From contig NZ_JAKZHU010000001.1 of the NCBI RefSeq assembly GCF_022568795.1, forward strand, positions 682,001-746,000: 64,000 bases of DNA, in the 5' to 3' direction. Position numbers and translations under genes: made by a program. This DNA is from Arsenicicoccus dermatophilus. GTDB lineage: Bacteria; Actinomycetota; Actinomycetes; Actinomycetales; Dermatophilaceae. Below, piece after piece: positions 1 to 7,202 of this stretch. The stretch's first letter is position 1, and every line of letters starts with the position of its first letter. The notes under the pieces were generated by a model. It was not told the origin of the DNA. It did no database searches and saw only the letters and a list, made by a program, of their open reading frames with translations.

Positions 1-1005
1 ATGAACCGTGGGGCCTACCTCGACCCGGCTGCGGGCAAGGTGCGCTTCGAGGTCTACGCGAAGACGTGGATGGCCGGACTTGGGCACCTCAAGCCGAGCA
101 CGGCGTTGCGCTATCGGGAGGTGGCGCGCACGCACGTGATCCCGAAGTGGGGGCCGTGGCCGCTGGCCCAGGTCGCGCGCTCGGACGTGGCCGCCTGGAT
201 CGGTGACCTTGTCGGGCAGGGCATGTCGCCCGGCCTCGTGCGCAAGGTGTACCTCGTCGCGTCGATGATCTTCGAGGCCGCGGTGGCCGATCACCGCATC
301 GCGCGCAATCCCGCCACGGGTGTGCGCCTGCCGCGTCAGCCGCGCCGTGAGCCGCGGTTCCTGACCGCCGCGCAGTTGCAGCAGCTCGTGGACGCGGCGG
401 GGGACAACGGCCTGCAGGTGCTCGTGCTCGCGCTGACAGGTCTGCGGTTCGGGGAGTTCGCGGCGCTCAAGATCGGGCGGGTCGATCCGGTGCGCAACCG
501 GCTGACCGTGGCCGAGTCCGTGAGCGTCGTCGGGTCCAAGCTCGTGTGGACGACCCCGAAGACGCATCAGGTCCGGTCGGTGCCGGTGCCACCGGCGCTC
601 ATGCGCCACATCGAGGAGCAGTGCCGGGGGAGGGGCGCCGACGATCTGGCCTTCCCTGCCCCGATGGGTGGTCCGCTGCGGCTCAACAACTGGCGGCGTC
701 GTGTCTTCGACCCTGCCGTCGAGAGGGCTGGGCTGGTGGACCTGACCCCGCACGATCTGCGGCACACGGCGGCGTCGCTGGCGATCGCGGCGGGCGCCAA
801 CGTCAAGGCGGTGCAGCAGATGTTGGGCCACGCCTCGGCGGCCATGACTCTGGACGTCTACGCGGGTCTCTTCCCGGACGATCTCGATGCCGTCGGCCGG
901 TCGCTGGAGGCACACGTGGCTCTGGCGGGTGTGCCACAGATGTGCCACAAGAGCCCCTCGGGGGCCCTCGACATGCTGGCGATCAACCCCGGAAAGGGGC
1001 TCTGA
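1..1005 (+). CDS. Tyrosine-type site-specific integrase (5' end outside window)
   Basis: Phage-type tyrosine recombinase that would catalyse integration and excision of a mobile element. The core-binding domain (about residues 10-95) is followed by the catalytic domain. Visible catalytic residues are Arg in TGLRFGE, the H-x-x-R of HDLRHTAAS, His of MLGHAS and the nucleophile Tyr of DVYAGLF. The ATG at base 1 is probably internal: relatives begin with a 40-60 residue arm-type DNA-binding region ending in a 'RGAYLDP' segment, so the true start should lie left of the window. The gene points at tRNA-Arg and stops 17 bp before its 3' end, the usual arrangement at one end of an integrated element. 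Confidence 0.9.
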   Translation: MNRGAYLDPAAGKVRFEVYAKTWMAGLGHLKPSTALRYREVARTHVIPKWGPWPLAQVARSDVAAWIGDLVGQGMSPGLVRKVYLVASMIFEAAVADHRIARNPATGVRLPRQPRREPRFLTAAQLQQLVDAAGDNGLQVLVLALTGLRFGEFAALKIGRVDPVRNRLTVAESVSVVGSKLVWTTPKTHQVRSVPVPPALMRHIEEQCRGRGADDLAFPAPMGGPLRLNNWRRRVFDPAVERAGLVDLTPHDLRHTAASLAIAAGANVKAVQQMLGHASAAMTLDVYAGLFPDDLDAVGRSLEAHVALAGVPQMCHKSPSGALDMLAINPGKGL

Positions 1006-1020
1006 CCTGTGGTGATGTGG

Positions 1021-1060
1021 GGTGCCCCCGGCAGGATTCGAACCTGCGACACCCGCTTTA
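1021..1060. other. Probable attachment site (attL/attR) in the tRNA-Arg 3' half
   Basis: Tyrosine integrases next to a tRNA gene normally recombine in its 3' half (T arm or anticodon arm to CCA end). The tRNA here is intact, with its 3' end towards the integrase. The exact core cannot be set because the other att copy lies outside the window. Confidence 0.45.
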
Positions 1061-1095
1061 GGAGAGCGGTGCTCTATCCCCTGAGCTACGAGGGC
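1023..1095 (-). tRNA. tRNA-Arg (anticodon CCU)
   Basis: Folded by eye: acceptor GCCCTCG pairs with CGGGGGC, the T arm is GCAGG-TTCGAAT-CCTGC, and the anticodon stem CCGCT/AGCGG encloses loop CTCCTAA, giving anticodon CCU. The discriminator is A. CC follows but the next base is C, so CCA is not fully encoded. The 3' end faces the integrase stop codon, making this gene the probable attachment site of the element on the left. Confidence 0.93.
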
Positions 1096-1449
1096 GGGGG
1101 TGGCGGTCGAGGCGCCACGGCGACCTATCCTCGCACGTCCCGCGCCCCCGATCGACTCGGGCGCGGCCTGCGCCGAGGCGCCTCACGGCGCACGCCTGAG
1201 TGGCTCAGGCCAACATGAACAACAGGTGACGAAATCCCGACAGAACGCGCCATCCGGGCGAAATCGGGCATGCCCATCCTGTTGCCCTTGACCTGCTCAG
1301 GTGGGTCGCTGATGATTCAACCAGCGGCGTGCATCATCCCTCCCCCTGCATGATGCGCGCTGCCCCCATGTCCCGGTGCTGCGTCGATCGATCGAAAGAT
1401 CCGCAGGTCATTGCGTGCCCGATGCCCGGCCTGAATGCCCCCTGATCGC
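1096..1449. other. Non-coding spacer with inverted repeats
   Basis: About 350 bp with no convincing gene. It holds an 11-bp imperfect inverted repeat (1327-1337 with 1350-1360; inner arms GCATCAT and ATGATGC), a GCCTGAG-TGG-CTCAGGC hairpin (1194-1210) and a 12-bp palindrome TCGATCGATCGA (1384-1395). A tRNA-Arg promoter on the minus strand and an operator for the downstream gene are possible, but no strong -35/-10 pair is visible. Confidence 0.5.
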
Positions 1450-1461
1450 TATCCTGAGCCG
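1450..1461 (+). promoter_or_regulatory. Leaderless -10 element for the helicase-like gene
   Basis: TATCCT at 1450-1455, then 6 nt, then GTG at 1462: the spacing expected for a leaderless actinobacterial transcript. Confidence 0.5.
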
Positions 1462-4400
1462 GTGACTGCCACCCCACCCGCCCCCGCGCCCCCGCCGGAC
1501 GAGCTCGATCCGGCTCTGGCAGCGGTCCGCCGGTGGCGACGTGAGCTGGTGGAGATCGGTGGTCCCAACACCCTGCTGTGGCGGACCGAGGACGTCGTCC
1601 GGCTGGACTTCGCGCGGGCCCACCCGGCCGGGCTCGCGATCTTCCTGTCCGGGCGAGACACCCGGCTGTCCGATCTGATTCGCGAGCCGGCGGCGTTGTC
1701 CGACGCCTGCGTCAAGGCCCGCGCGCTGCGCCGCACCGAGCGGCGGCTGTGGCAGGAGCACGGGCTGGCGTCCTGCTTCGCCACGGCCGGTATGGCGGCC
1801 TGGCGGATGGCCGGCTCGCGGATCCCCGCGGCCCCGGTCTTCCTGCGGGCCTGCGAGCTAGTGCCGCGCGACCTGGCGCAGGACGACTTCGACGTCGTGG
1901 TCGGCCCCGGCGTCGAGCTGAACCCCGCCCTCGTCGAGCTGCTGCGCACGGAGGCGGGGGTGGAGCTCGACGTGCCTCGCCTGGTCGAGATGACCTGGGG
2001 GCGCAACGGCTTCGACCCCGACGCGGCCTACCGCGAGATCCAGTCCCGGTGCGCGCGCCTGCCCGGCTTCCACATCGAGCGCCGGCTGGGCGTCGGGGTC
2101 TATCCCTACGTCAAGCTCGGCATGGTCGCCGACCTGGTCGACACCGCGGTGGCGGACCACCCGCTCGTCCGCGCCATGGCCGGGCTGCCCACGACCTTGC
2201 GGGACGCGACGCCCGACCCCGCCCCGATGCCCCTGGTGCTCGCCGCCGATGCCTCCCAGCGGGCCGCGCTCGCCGCCATCGCGGCCGGGGACGACGTCGT
2301 GGTGCAGGGGGCGCCCGGCACCGGCGTCACCCAGGTCGTCGCCAACGCCGTCGCCGGTCTCGCCGCCCAGGGCCGCAGCATCCTGCTCGTCTCGCACAAG
2401 CGGACCGCCATCGACGCGGTCCGCACCCGGCTGCTGGAGGTCGGTCTCGACCTGGTCACCGAGGCCCACGACGGCCCCGACCTCAGGCACGCGCACGGCC
2501 CGATCACCACCCTCGCCGTGCCCGCCCGCATCGAGCCGCACCACGAGACCCTCACCGACCTGCACGACGCGACCACCGTGCTGCAGGGACACGTCGAGGC
2601 GTTGCACGCGCCGCGAGCCCCCTGGGGGGTCAGTGCCTTCCAGGCGCACGGCGCCCTGGTCGAGCTGGCGTCCCTGCGCCCCGCGCCCCACTCCCGCGTG
2701 CGGCTGGACCGGGAGACGCTGCACCGGCTGACGCCGCGCGTGCTCGACGCCGCGACCCGCCGCCTGGTGCAGGCCGTCACCGACGGCGCCTGGCTGCCGA
2801 CGCCGGCGCCCGACCCCTGGCGCGGGGCCCGCATCACCACCGCCACCGACGCCGCGGCCGCCCTCGCCGCGTGCGAGCGCCTCGCCGGGGACCGCGGGAT
2901 CCCGCGCCTGGTGCAGCTCGTCGACGAGCTGTCCCGCGGCGTCGGCCTGCCCCCGGCGACCACGCTGGCCGAGATCGGCGCCGACCTGGAGCTGCTCACC
3001 GGGGTGCGCGCCACCCTGGACGTCCTGCACCCCGAGGTCTACGAGGCGCCCCTGCCCGAGCTGCTCGAGGCCACGTCCTCGTCATACCGCGCGGAGCACG
3101 GCTCCCGGATCGGGGTGCTGCGCCGCGGTGCCCTGCGCCGCGACGCCAAGTCGCTCGTCCGCCCGGGCATGGCGCCGCGGGACCTGCACCAGACCCTCGC
3201 CCTCGCCCACGAGCAGCTCGTGCTGTGGCAGGCACGCGGGGGGCCCGACGCGGTTCCCGCCCCCGCCGACGGGATCGACGAGGCCTGGTCGGCCTACCAC
3301 GCGGTGGTCGACGACCTCGAGCGCCTGGAGCCCGTGCTCGCCACCACCGGCGAGGGCGCCTCGACGACCACCCAGCACGTCGACGTCGTCCACCTGCGCA
3401 TGCACGACCTGGTCTCCCAGCAGAGCCGCCTCGAGGTGCTGCCCAAGGTGACGGGCTTCCTGGACGACCTGCGCGACCAGGGGATGGGCGCCCTCGTGGA
3501 CGACCTGGCCGAGCGCCACGTGCCGCCGGAACAGGTGGCGCCGGAGGTGCGTCACGTGTGGTGGACGTCCTTCCTGGAGGAGGTGGCCCGGACCGATCCG
3601 CGGTACGGCGGCCACGACGGACCCTCCCTGCACGCCATGGCCGAGGAGCTGCGCCGGCTGGAGGCGCGGGCCCTGCGCGAGCGGGCCCAGGCCGTCGCCC
3701 GGGCGACCCGTGGTGCGGCGCCGTGCCGGGCTGTCTCGCCGCACGAGGTCGGGGCCCTGCTCGCCCCGGGTCCGGTCGTGGACACGGTCATCATCCTGGA
3801 GGCCTCCGAGCTGGCCGTCGCCCAGGCGGTCTCGGCGGTCAGCCGCGGTCGGCAGGTCGTGGTGTGTGGCGACCAGCAGCAGCTCCCGCCGTCGGAGCTG
3901 AGCTTCGAGGTGGACCCGCGGCCGGTCGACGACGTCCGCGCCGACCAGCGATCCTTCTCCGTCCTCAGCGTGCTGTCGGCCCGGCTGCCGACCCACACCC
4001 TGCAGACCCACCACCGGATCCTCGACGACCGGCTGACGGTCGCCCTCGACGAGCACCTGTATGTCGAGGAGCCGACGACCGTCCCCCCGGCCGGAACTCT
4101 CCAGCGGGTCACCCTCGAGCACGTCGAGCTCCGCCCGGGCAGCCGCGGCCAGGCGGGGGAGGCCGCGGTCAGCACCGACGAGGAGGTCGACCGCGTCGCC
4201 CGCCTCGTCCTCGCCCACGCCCGCGGCTTCACCGACCACAGCCTGGGTGTCATCGCGCTCAACGCCGAGCACGCCGACCGGGTCCGCGAGCGCATCCAGG
4301 CCGAGGTGGCCGCCCTCGAGCCCGGCGACCCGCTCATCGACTACTTCGCGGCGGAGCGACGAGAGGCCTTCTGGGTCAAGCACGTCGACGACGTGCAGGG

Positions 4401-5013
4401 GGACACTCGCGACGACATCCTGCTCACCGTCGGGTATGTCGTGGACGACACCGGGCAGGCCGCACACCGGTTCGGCTCGATGGCGCTGGCGACCGGCGAG
4501 CGCCGCGTGTCCGTCGCAGTCACCCGGGCGCGTCATACCCTCACCGTGATCACCGCCCTGACGGTCGAGGAGCTGACCCGGGCGGCCGGCGGGTCGGGCG
4601 GGATCGACCTGCTGGCCGAGGTGCTGACCCTGGCCACGCAGTCGCCGGACCTGCCCCCGTCGCAGGGAGAGCTGACCGACCCGGTGATGCTCGACCTCGC
4701 CGACCGCCTGCGGACCGCAGGCCTGGACGTGACCGAGCGGGCCGGTCGCGGGGTCGGGCCCATCGAGCTCGCCGTCCGCGACCCCCGATCCGTGTGGGGC
4801 GGCGCCGTGGCGGTCGAGTCGGACGGGCTCCTGCACGCCGCCGCTGCCAACCCCGCCGACCGTGAGGTGCACCGGCCCGCGCTGCTGGAGCGCCAGGGCT
4901 GGCGCCCGTTGCGGGTCTGGTCGGTGGACGCCTTCCGGATGCCGGACCGGGAGGTCGCCCGGATCCTGCAGGCCGTGGCCGAGGCGGCCGAGGAGCGGCG
5001 GGCAGGGCGATGA
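1462..5013 (+). CDS. SF1 helicase-like protein with C-terminal endonuclease-like domain; Walker motifs degenerate
   Basis: Large protein (1183 aa from the GTG; 1192 from an in-frame ATG at 1435) resembling the DUF4011-type superfamily 1 helicases. The N-terminal domain is about residues 15-240. The ATPase core has GAPGTGVTQ where GxPGTGKS/T is expected (Val codon 2326-2328) and ILEASE where DEASQ is expected (Leu codon 3796-3798). Helicase motif III GDQQQLPPSEL and the terminal motif RRVSVAVTRARHTL are well kept. The last ~110 residues (IELAV...VAVESDG...LERQGWRPLRVWS) match the Vsr-like nuclease domain that ends these proteins. The GTG start is preferred because of the -10 at 1450. Losing both Walker residues predicts weak or no ATP hydrolysis, so DNA/RNA binding or a defence-related role is possible. 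Function unknown. Confidence 0.8.
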   Translation: MTATPPAPAPPPDELDPALAAVRRWRRELVEIGGPNTLLWRTEDVVRLDFARAHPAGLAIFLSGRDTRLSDLIREPAALSDACVKARALRRTERRLWQEHGLASCFATAGMAAWRMAGSRIPAAPVFLRACELVPRDLAQDDFDVVVGPGVELNPALVELLRTEAGVELDVPRLVEMTWGRNGFDPDAAYREIQSRCARLPGFHIERRLGVGVYPYVKLGMVADLVDTAVADHPLVRAMAGLPTTLRDATPDPAPMPLVLAADASQRAALAAIAAGDDVVVQGAPGTGVTQVVANAVAGLAAQGRSILLVSHKRTAIDAVRTRLLEVGLDLVTEAHDGPDLRHAHGPITTLAVPARIEPHHETLTDLHDATTVLQGHVEALHAPRAPWGVSAFQAHGALVELASLRPAPHSRVRLDRETLHRLTPRVLDAATRRLVQAVTDGAWLPTPAPDPWRGARITTATDAAAALAACERLAGDRGIPRLVQLVDELSRGVGLPPATTLAEIGADLELLTGVRATLDVLHPEVYEAPLPELLEATSSSYRAEHGSRIGVLRRGALRRDAKSLVRPGMAPRDLHQTLALAHEQLVLWQARGGPDAVPAPADGIDEAWSAYHAVVDDLERLEPVLATTGEGASTTTQHVDVVHLRMHDLVSQQSRLEVLPKVTGFLDDLRDQGMGALVDDLAERHVPPEQVAPEVRHVWWTSFLEEVARTDPRYGGHDGPSLHAMAEELRRLEARALRERAQAVARATRGAAPCRAVSPHEVGALLAPGPVVDTVIILEASELAVAQAVSAVSRGRQVVVCGDQQQLPPSELSFEVDPRPVDDVRADQRSFSVLSVLSARLPTHTLQTHHRILDDRLTVALDEHLYVEEPTTVPPAGTLQRVTLEHVELRPGSRGQAGEAAVSTDEEVDRVARLVLAHARGFTDHSLGVIALNAEHADRVRERIQAEVAALEPGDPLIDYFAAERREAFWVKHVDDVQGDTRDDILLTVGYVVDDTGQAAHRFGSMALATGERRVSVAVTRARHTLTVITALTVEELTRAAGGSGGIDLLAEVLTLATQSPDLPPSQGELTDPVMLDLADRLRTAGLDVTERAGRGVGPIELAVRDPRSVWGGAVAVESDGLLHAAAANPADREVHRPALLERQGWRPLRVWSVDAFRMPDREVARILQAVAEAAEERRAGR

Positions 5014-5291
5014 CCGCGGGAACCGGCCGGCGGCGGCACCGCCGGGTCGACGCGCCGGGCACGGGCGCCGCAGCAGGGCACCCGGTGGGGGAGGCGGAGC
5101 CCCGTCTCGGGTCGGCCGCGGCGGCCACGCCGGGTGCGACGTCTCGGCCGGCTGCCGGCTCGTCCGCCGCGAGCATGCGTGGGGCAGCGTCGGACCCGGG
5201 CTCGCCCCGGGTCGCCGGCGCCTCCGGGGGCCGTGCCGAGGGGGCGCGGGACCGGTGGCTGCGCGAGCAGCGTCCTCCCCACTGGGAGTGA
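5010..5291 (+). CDS. Small hypothetical protein, translationally coupled to the helicase-like gene
   Basis: 93 aa, starting at an ATG that overlaps the upstream stop by 4 bp (ATGA), which argues that it is real. The first 75 residues are Ala/Gly/Arg/Pro-rich and probably disordered. The C-terminal motif DRWLREQRPPHWE resembles the conserved end of small actinobacterial proteins of this type (recalled, not searched). No domain is recognised. It may be a partner of the helicase-like protein. A strong terminator follows 28 bp later. Confidence 0.65.
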   Translation: MTAGTGRRRHRRVDAPGTGAAAGHPVGEAEPRLGSAAAATPGATSRPAAGSSAASMRGAASDPGSPRVAGASGGRAEGARDRWLREQRPPHWE

Positions 5292-5318
5292 GGGATCGGG
5301 CGGCGACGTCCAGGTATG

Positions 5319-5358
5319 CCGGGAGGGGCCACGTCCGTGAGGACGCGGCCCCTCCCGG
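5319..5358. terminator. Bidirectional hairpin terminator
   Basis: Arms CCGGGAGGGGCC (5319-5330) and GGCCCCTCCCGG (5347-5358) extend inwards with CGTCC/GGACG around a GTGA loop. It lies between convergent genes (plus-strand small ORF and minus-strand mscL) and can serve both. There is no U tract, as is common in actinobacteria. Confidence 0.8.
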
Positions 5359-5373
5359 GCGAGGAAGCAGAGG

Positions 5374-5742
5374 TCAGAGGCGGCGGATCCGCAGCTCGTC
5401 GCGGATCTCCATGAGCACTGCGGCCTCCTCGGAGGGAGCCTTGGACTCCTCCACTCCCGCCTTGCGACGCGCCGCGACGCGGTTCATGGGGGTGACGACG
5501 AGGAAGTAGAGGATCGCCGCGACGATGAGGAAGTAGACGAGCGAGGTGAGGAAGGGGCCGACCGGGATCCCGCCGGGGTTCCAGCTGTTGAAGTTCGGGG
5601 TTCCGCCGGCCTTGCCGATGAGGTTCATCAGGATCGCGACGAAGCCCTCGACGACCTTGGCGAAGGCGCCACCGAGGATGACGGCGATCGCCAGGTCGAC
5701 GACGTTGCCGCGCATGATGAAGTCCTTGAAACCCTTGAGCAT
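5374..5742 (-). CDS. mscL: Large-conductance mechanosensitive channel MscL
   Basis: 122 aa, normal for MscL. Inner-membrane emergency valve that opens under membrane tension during hypo-osmotic shock. The N-terminal amphipathic helix and TM1 (MLKGFKDFIMRGNVVDLAIAV) carry the family signature. A periplasmic loop contains NFNSWNPGG, TM2 is at about residues 65-90, and the cytoplasmic helix is at 105-120. The start is ATG 5742, since the upstream in-frame extension is not MscL-like; a GAAAGAG ribosome site precedes it. AT-rich DNA at 5900-5945 upstream probably holds its promoter. Confidence 0.97.
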   Translation of the reverse strand: MLKGFKDFIMRGNVVDLAIAVILGGAFAKVVEGFVAILMNLIGKAGGTPNFNSWNPGGIPVGPFLTSLVYFLIVAAILYFLVVTPMNRVAARRKAGVEESKAPSEEAAVLMEIRDELRIRRL

Positions 5743-5968
5743 GGTGAACGTCTCTTTCGCTAGGAAGCAGGGGGCGGGCCGAGCGAGGGCTGCGTGCCCG
5801 CAGGAGGTGGTGCGCGTCGACCTGGTCGTGGTGCGCACGGTTCCCCAGCCCACCACAACCGCACCCCCGGTGGGGAGTGTCCGGGCCTAGTCGTGAACCA
5901 ATTGTGATCTTGATCCAATTTGTCCGATTGTATGCGATTAGGTCCATTCGGGGGATGTCTGTCCCAGG
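5743..5968. other. AT-rich spacer upstream of mscL
   Basis: 226 bp between mscL and the SAF gene. The segment 5895-5945 is unusually AT-rich for this genome and repeats CCAATT (near 5899 and 5914). On the minus strand it reads TACAAT (about 5931-5936), a good -10-like hexamer but with no clear -35. It is the best candidate for the mscL control region. Confidence 0.35.
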
Positions 5969-6766
5969 TCACGCGGTGCGGGCGCGCAGAACGACCATGA
6001 TCGGACGTGGATCCGGGCTACCACCCCGCGCTCCCTGGACCTGCTCGACGTCGGCCTGCGTCAGCGAGACCAGCAGGGTCCCGCCTGCCCCGCCGCCCCC
6101 GGCCTGGCCGGCTCCAGACCCTGCCACGGTGGCAGGGAGCGGCCCCCCACCGCCGGTGTCGTCGCCGCGCGCGAGGACGACGGCGTCCCGCGACACCAGC
6201 CGGTCCCCGGCCCACAGCTGGACCCGGTCGCCCGCCGAGGCAGCCTGCGCCACCAGCGGCGGGACGTCGGGGACGGACAGCGCCACCCGGCCGGGGGGCA
6301 GCCGCTCGACCAGGGCGGGTCCGACGACGGCCGCGGCGGGGAGGGGATCGCCGGCCCGCACGCCGACCACGAGCGGATGCCCGGCCAGAGCGGCAGGATC
6401 CGCCGGCCGAGGGGGCGCGTCGGCACCCGGCCAGCGCCGCAGGATCAGGTCGGCGGCGGCGAGGCGGTGGCCCGCCGGCAGGTCACGTGCGGCGGTGGGC
6501 ACGAGGACGCCCACGGGAGGGGGTGGCGGGAAGGCCAGCCGTACGGTCAGGGCCGCGGCGGTCGCGGCGAGCAGGGCCCCCAGCACCCGACGGCCGAGCC
6601 GGAGCCACCACCACCGGCGGGTGCCACCACGGGCGGCGAGCCGGTCGCGCCATCCGACCCGGGCACCAGCGGGCGGAGGGGCGTCAGGTCTTGCCGGTCC
6701 GCCTGCGGACCCGGCACGGGGTCCGGGGGCCATCGGAGGGTCCACGAGAGCAGGGTGCGCAGCCAT
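5969..6766 (-). CDS. SAF-domain membrane protein (CpaB/RcpC-like)
   Basis: 265 aa. A Pro/Ala-rich cytoplasmic N terminus is followed by one membrane segment (about residues 60-78, RVLGALLAATAAALTVRLAF). A SAF domain then covers about 85-150 (VLVPTAARDLPAGHRLAAADLILRRW...HPLVVGVRAGDPLPAAAVV), and a C-terminal domain ends in IMVVLRARTA. SAF proteins of this shape resemble CpaB, the pilus assembly protein. No other pilus gene is nearby, so the role is open. It lies between mscL and fmdB on the same strand. An alternative start is the Met at residue 12. Confidence 0.75.
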   Translation of the reverse strand: MAAHPALVDPPMAPGPRAGSAGGPARPDAPPPAGARVGWRDRLAARGGTRRWWWLRLGRRVLGALLAATAAALTVRLAFPPPPPVGVLVPTAARDLPAGHRLAAADLILRRWPGADAPPRPADPAALAGHPLVVGVRAGDPLPAAAVVGPALVERLPPGRVALSVPDVPPLVAQAASAGDRVQLWAGDRLVSRDAVVLARGDDTGGGGPLPATVAGSGAGQAGGGGAGGTLLVSLTQADVEQVQGARGGSPDPRPIMVVLRARTA

Positions 6767-6875
6767 GGCCCGACGCTAGGGCGACGAGGGATGGCCTCCG
6801 GCACACGGACGGGTCGGCTGTGGACGACCGGCGCCGGACCGCGCGGGCCTGTGGACAGCGCGGCGCGGGAGCGGG

Positions 6876-7163
6876 TCAGTCGGCGGAGGTGGTGCTCGCC
6901 GAGCTCGTCGAGGACGCGGCAGGCGCTGCCGTGCCCGAGGAGGTGGGGGCCGCCTTGTCCGAGGCGGGCGGGGTGCTCGCAGCACTGCCACGGGAGTCGG
7001 TGCGGTAGAAGCCCGAGCCCTTGAAGACCACGCCCACGCTGGTGAAGAGCTTGCGCAGACGCCCCTGGCACGCCGGGCACTCGGTCAGCGCGTCGTCGCT
7101 GAAGGACTGCACGATGTCGAAGGCCTCGCCGCAGTCGGAGCAGCGGTAGGAGTAGGTAGGCAC
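6876..7163 (-). CDS. FmdB-family zinc-ribbon protein with Ser/Ala/Thr-rich tail
   Basis: 95 aa from a GTG preceded by a GGAGA ribosome site. The N terminus MPTYSYRCSDCG...CPACQ is a classic FmdB zinc ribbon (two CxxC knuckles at about residues 8-11 and 34-37). The conserved LRKLFTSVGVVFKGSGFYRTD segment follows, then about 35 residues made almost only of Ser, Ala, Thr and Pro. The M. tuberculosis gene in the same genomic place, Rv0991c, is a similar Ser-rich protein reported as a redox-regulated chaperone. A chaperone or stress role here is inference from that. Confidence 0.88.
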   Translation of the reverse strand: MPTYSYRCSDCGEAFDIVQSFSDDALTECPACQGRLRKLFTSVGVVFKGSGFYRTDSRGSAASTPPASDKAAPTSSGTAAPAASSTSSASTTSAD

Positions 7164-7202
7164 GGGTTCTCCACGGGGTCGGGCGAGTGCGCGGGCGGTG
7201 GC

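Noticed and set aside
3082-4872. 596-codon minus-strand frame opposite the helicase-like gene
   Set aside because: Antisense shadow; the plus-strand frame has clear helicase motifs.
6776-6875. Small open frames between the SAF and FmdB genes
   Set aside because: Overlap the FmdB coding sequence in the wrong frame and lack a ribosome site; treated as spacer.
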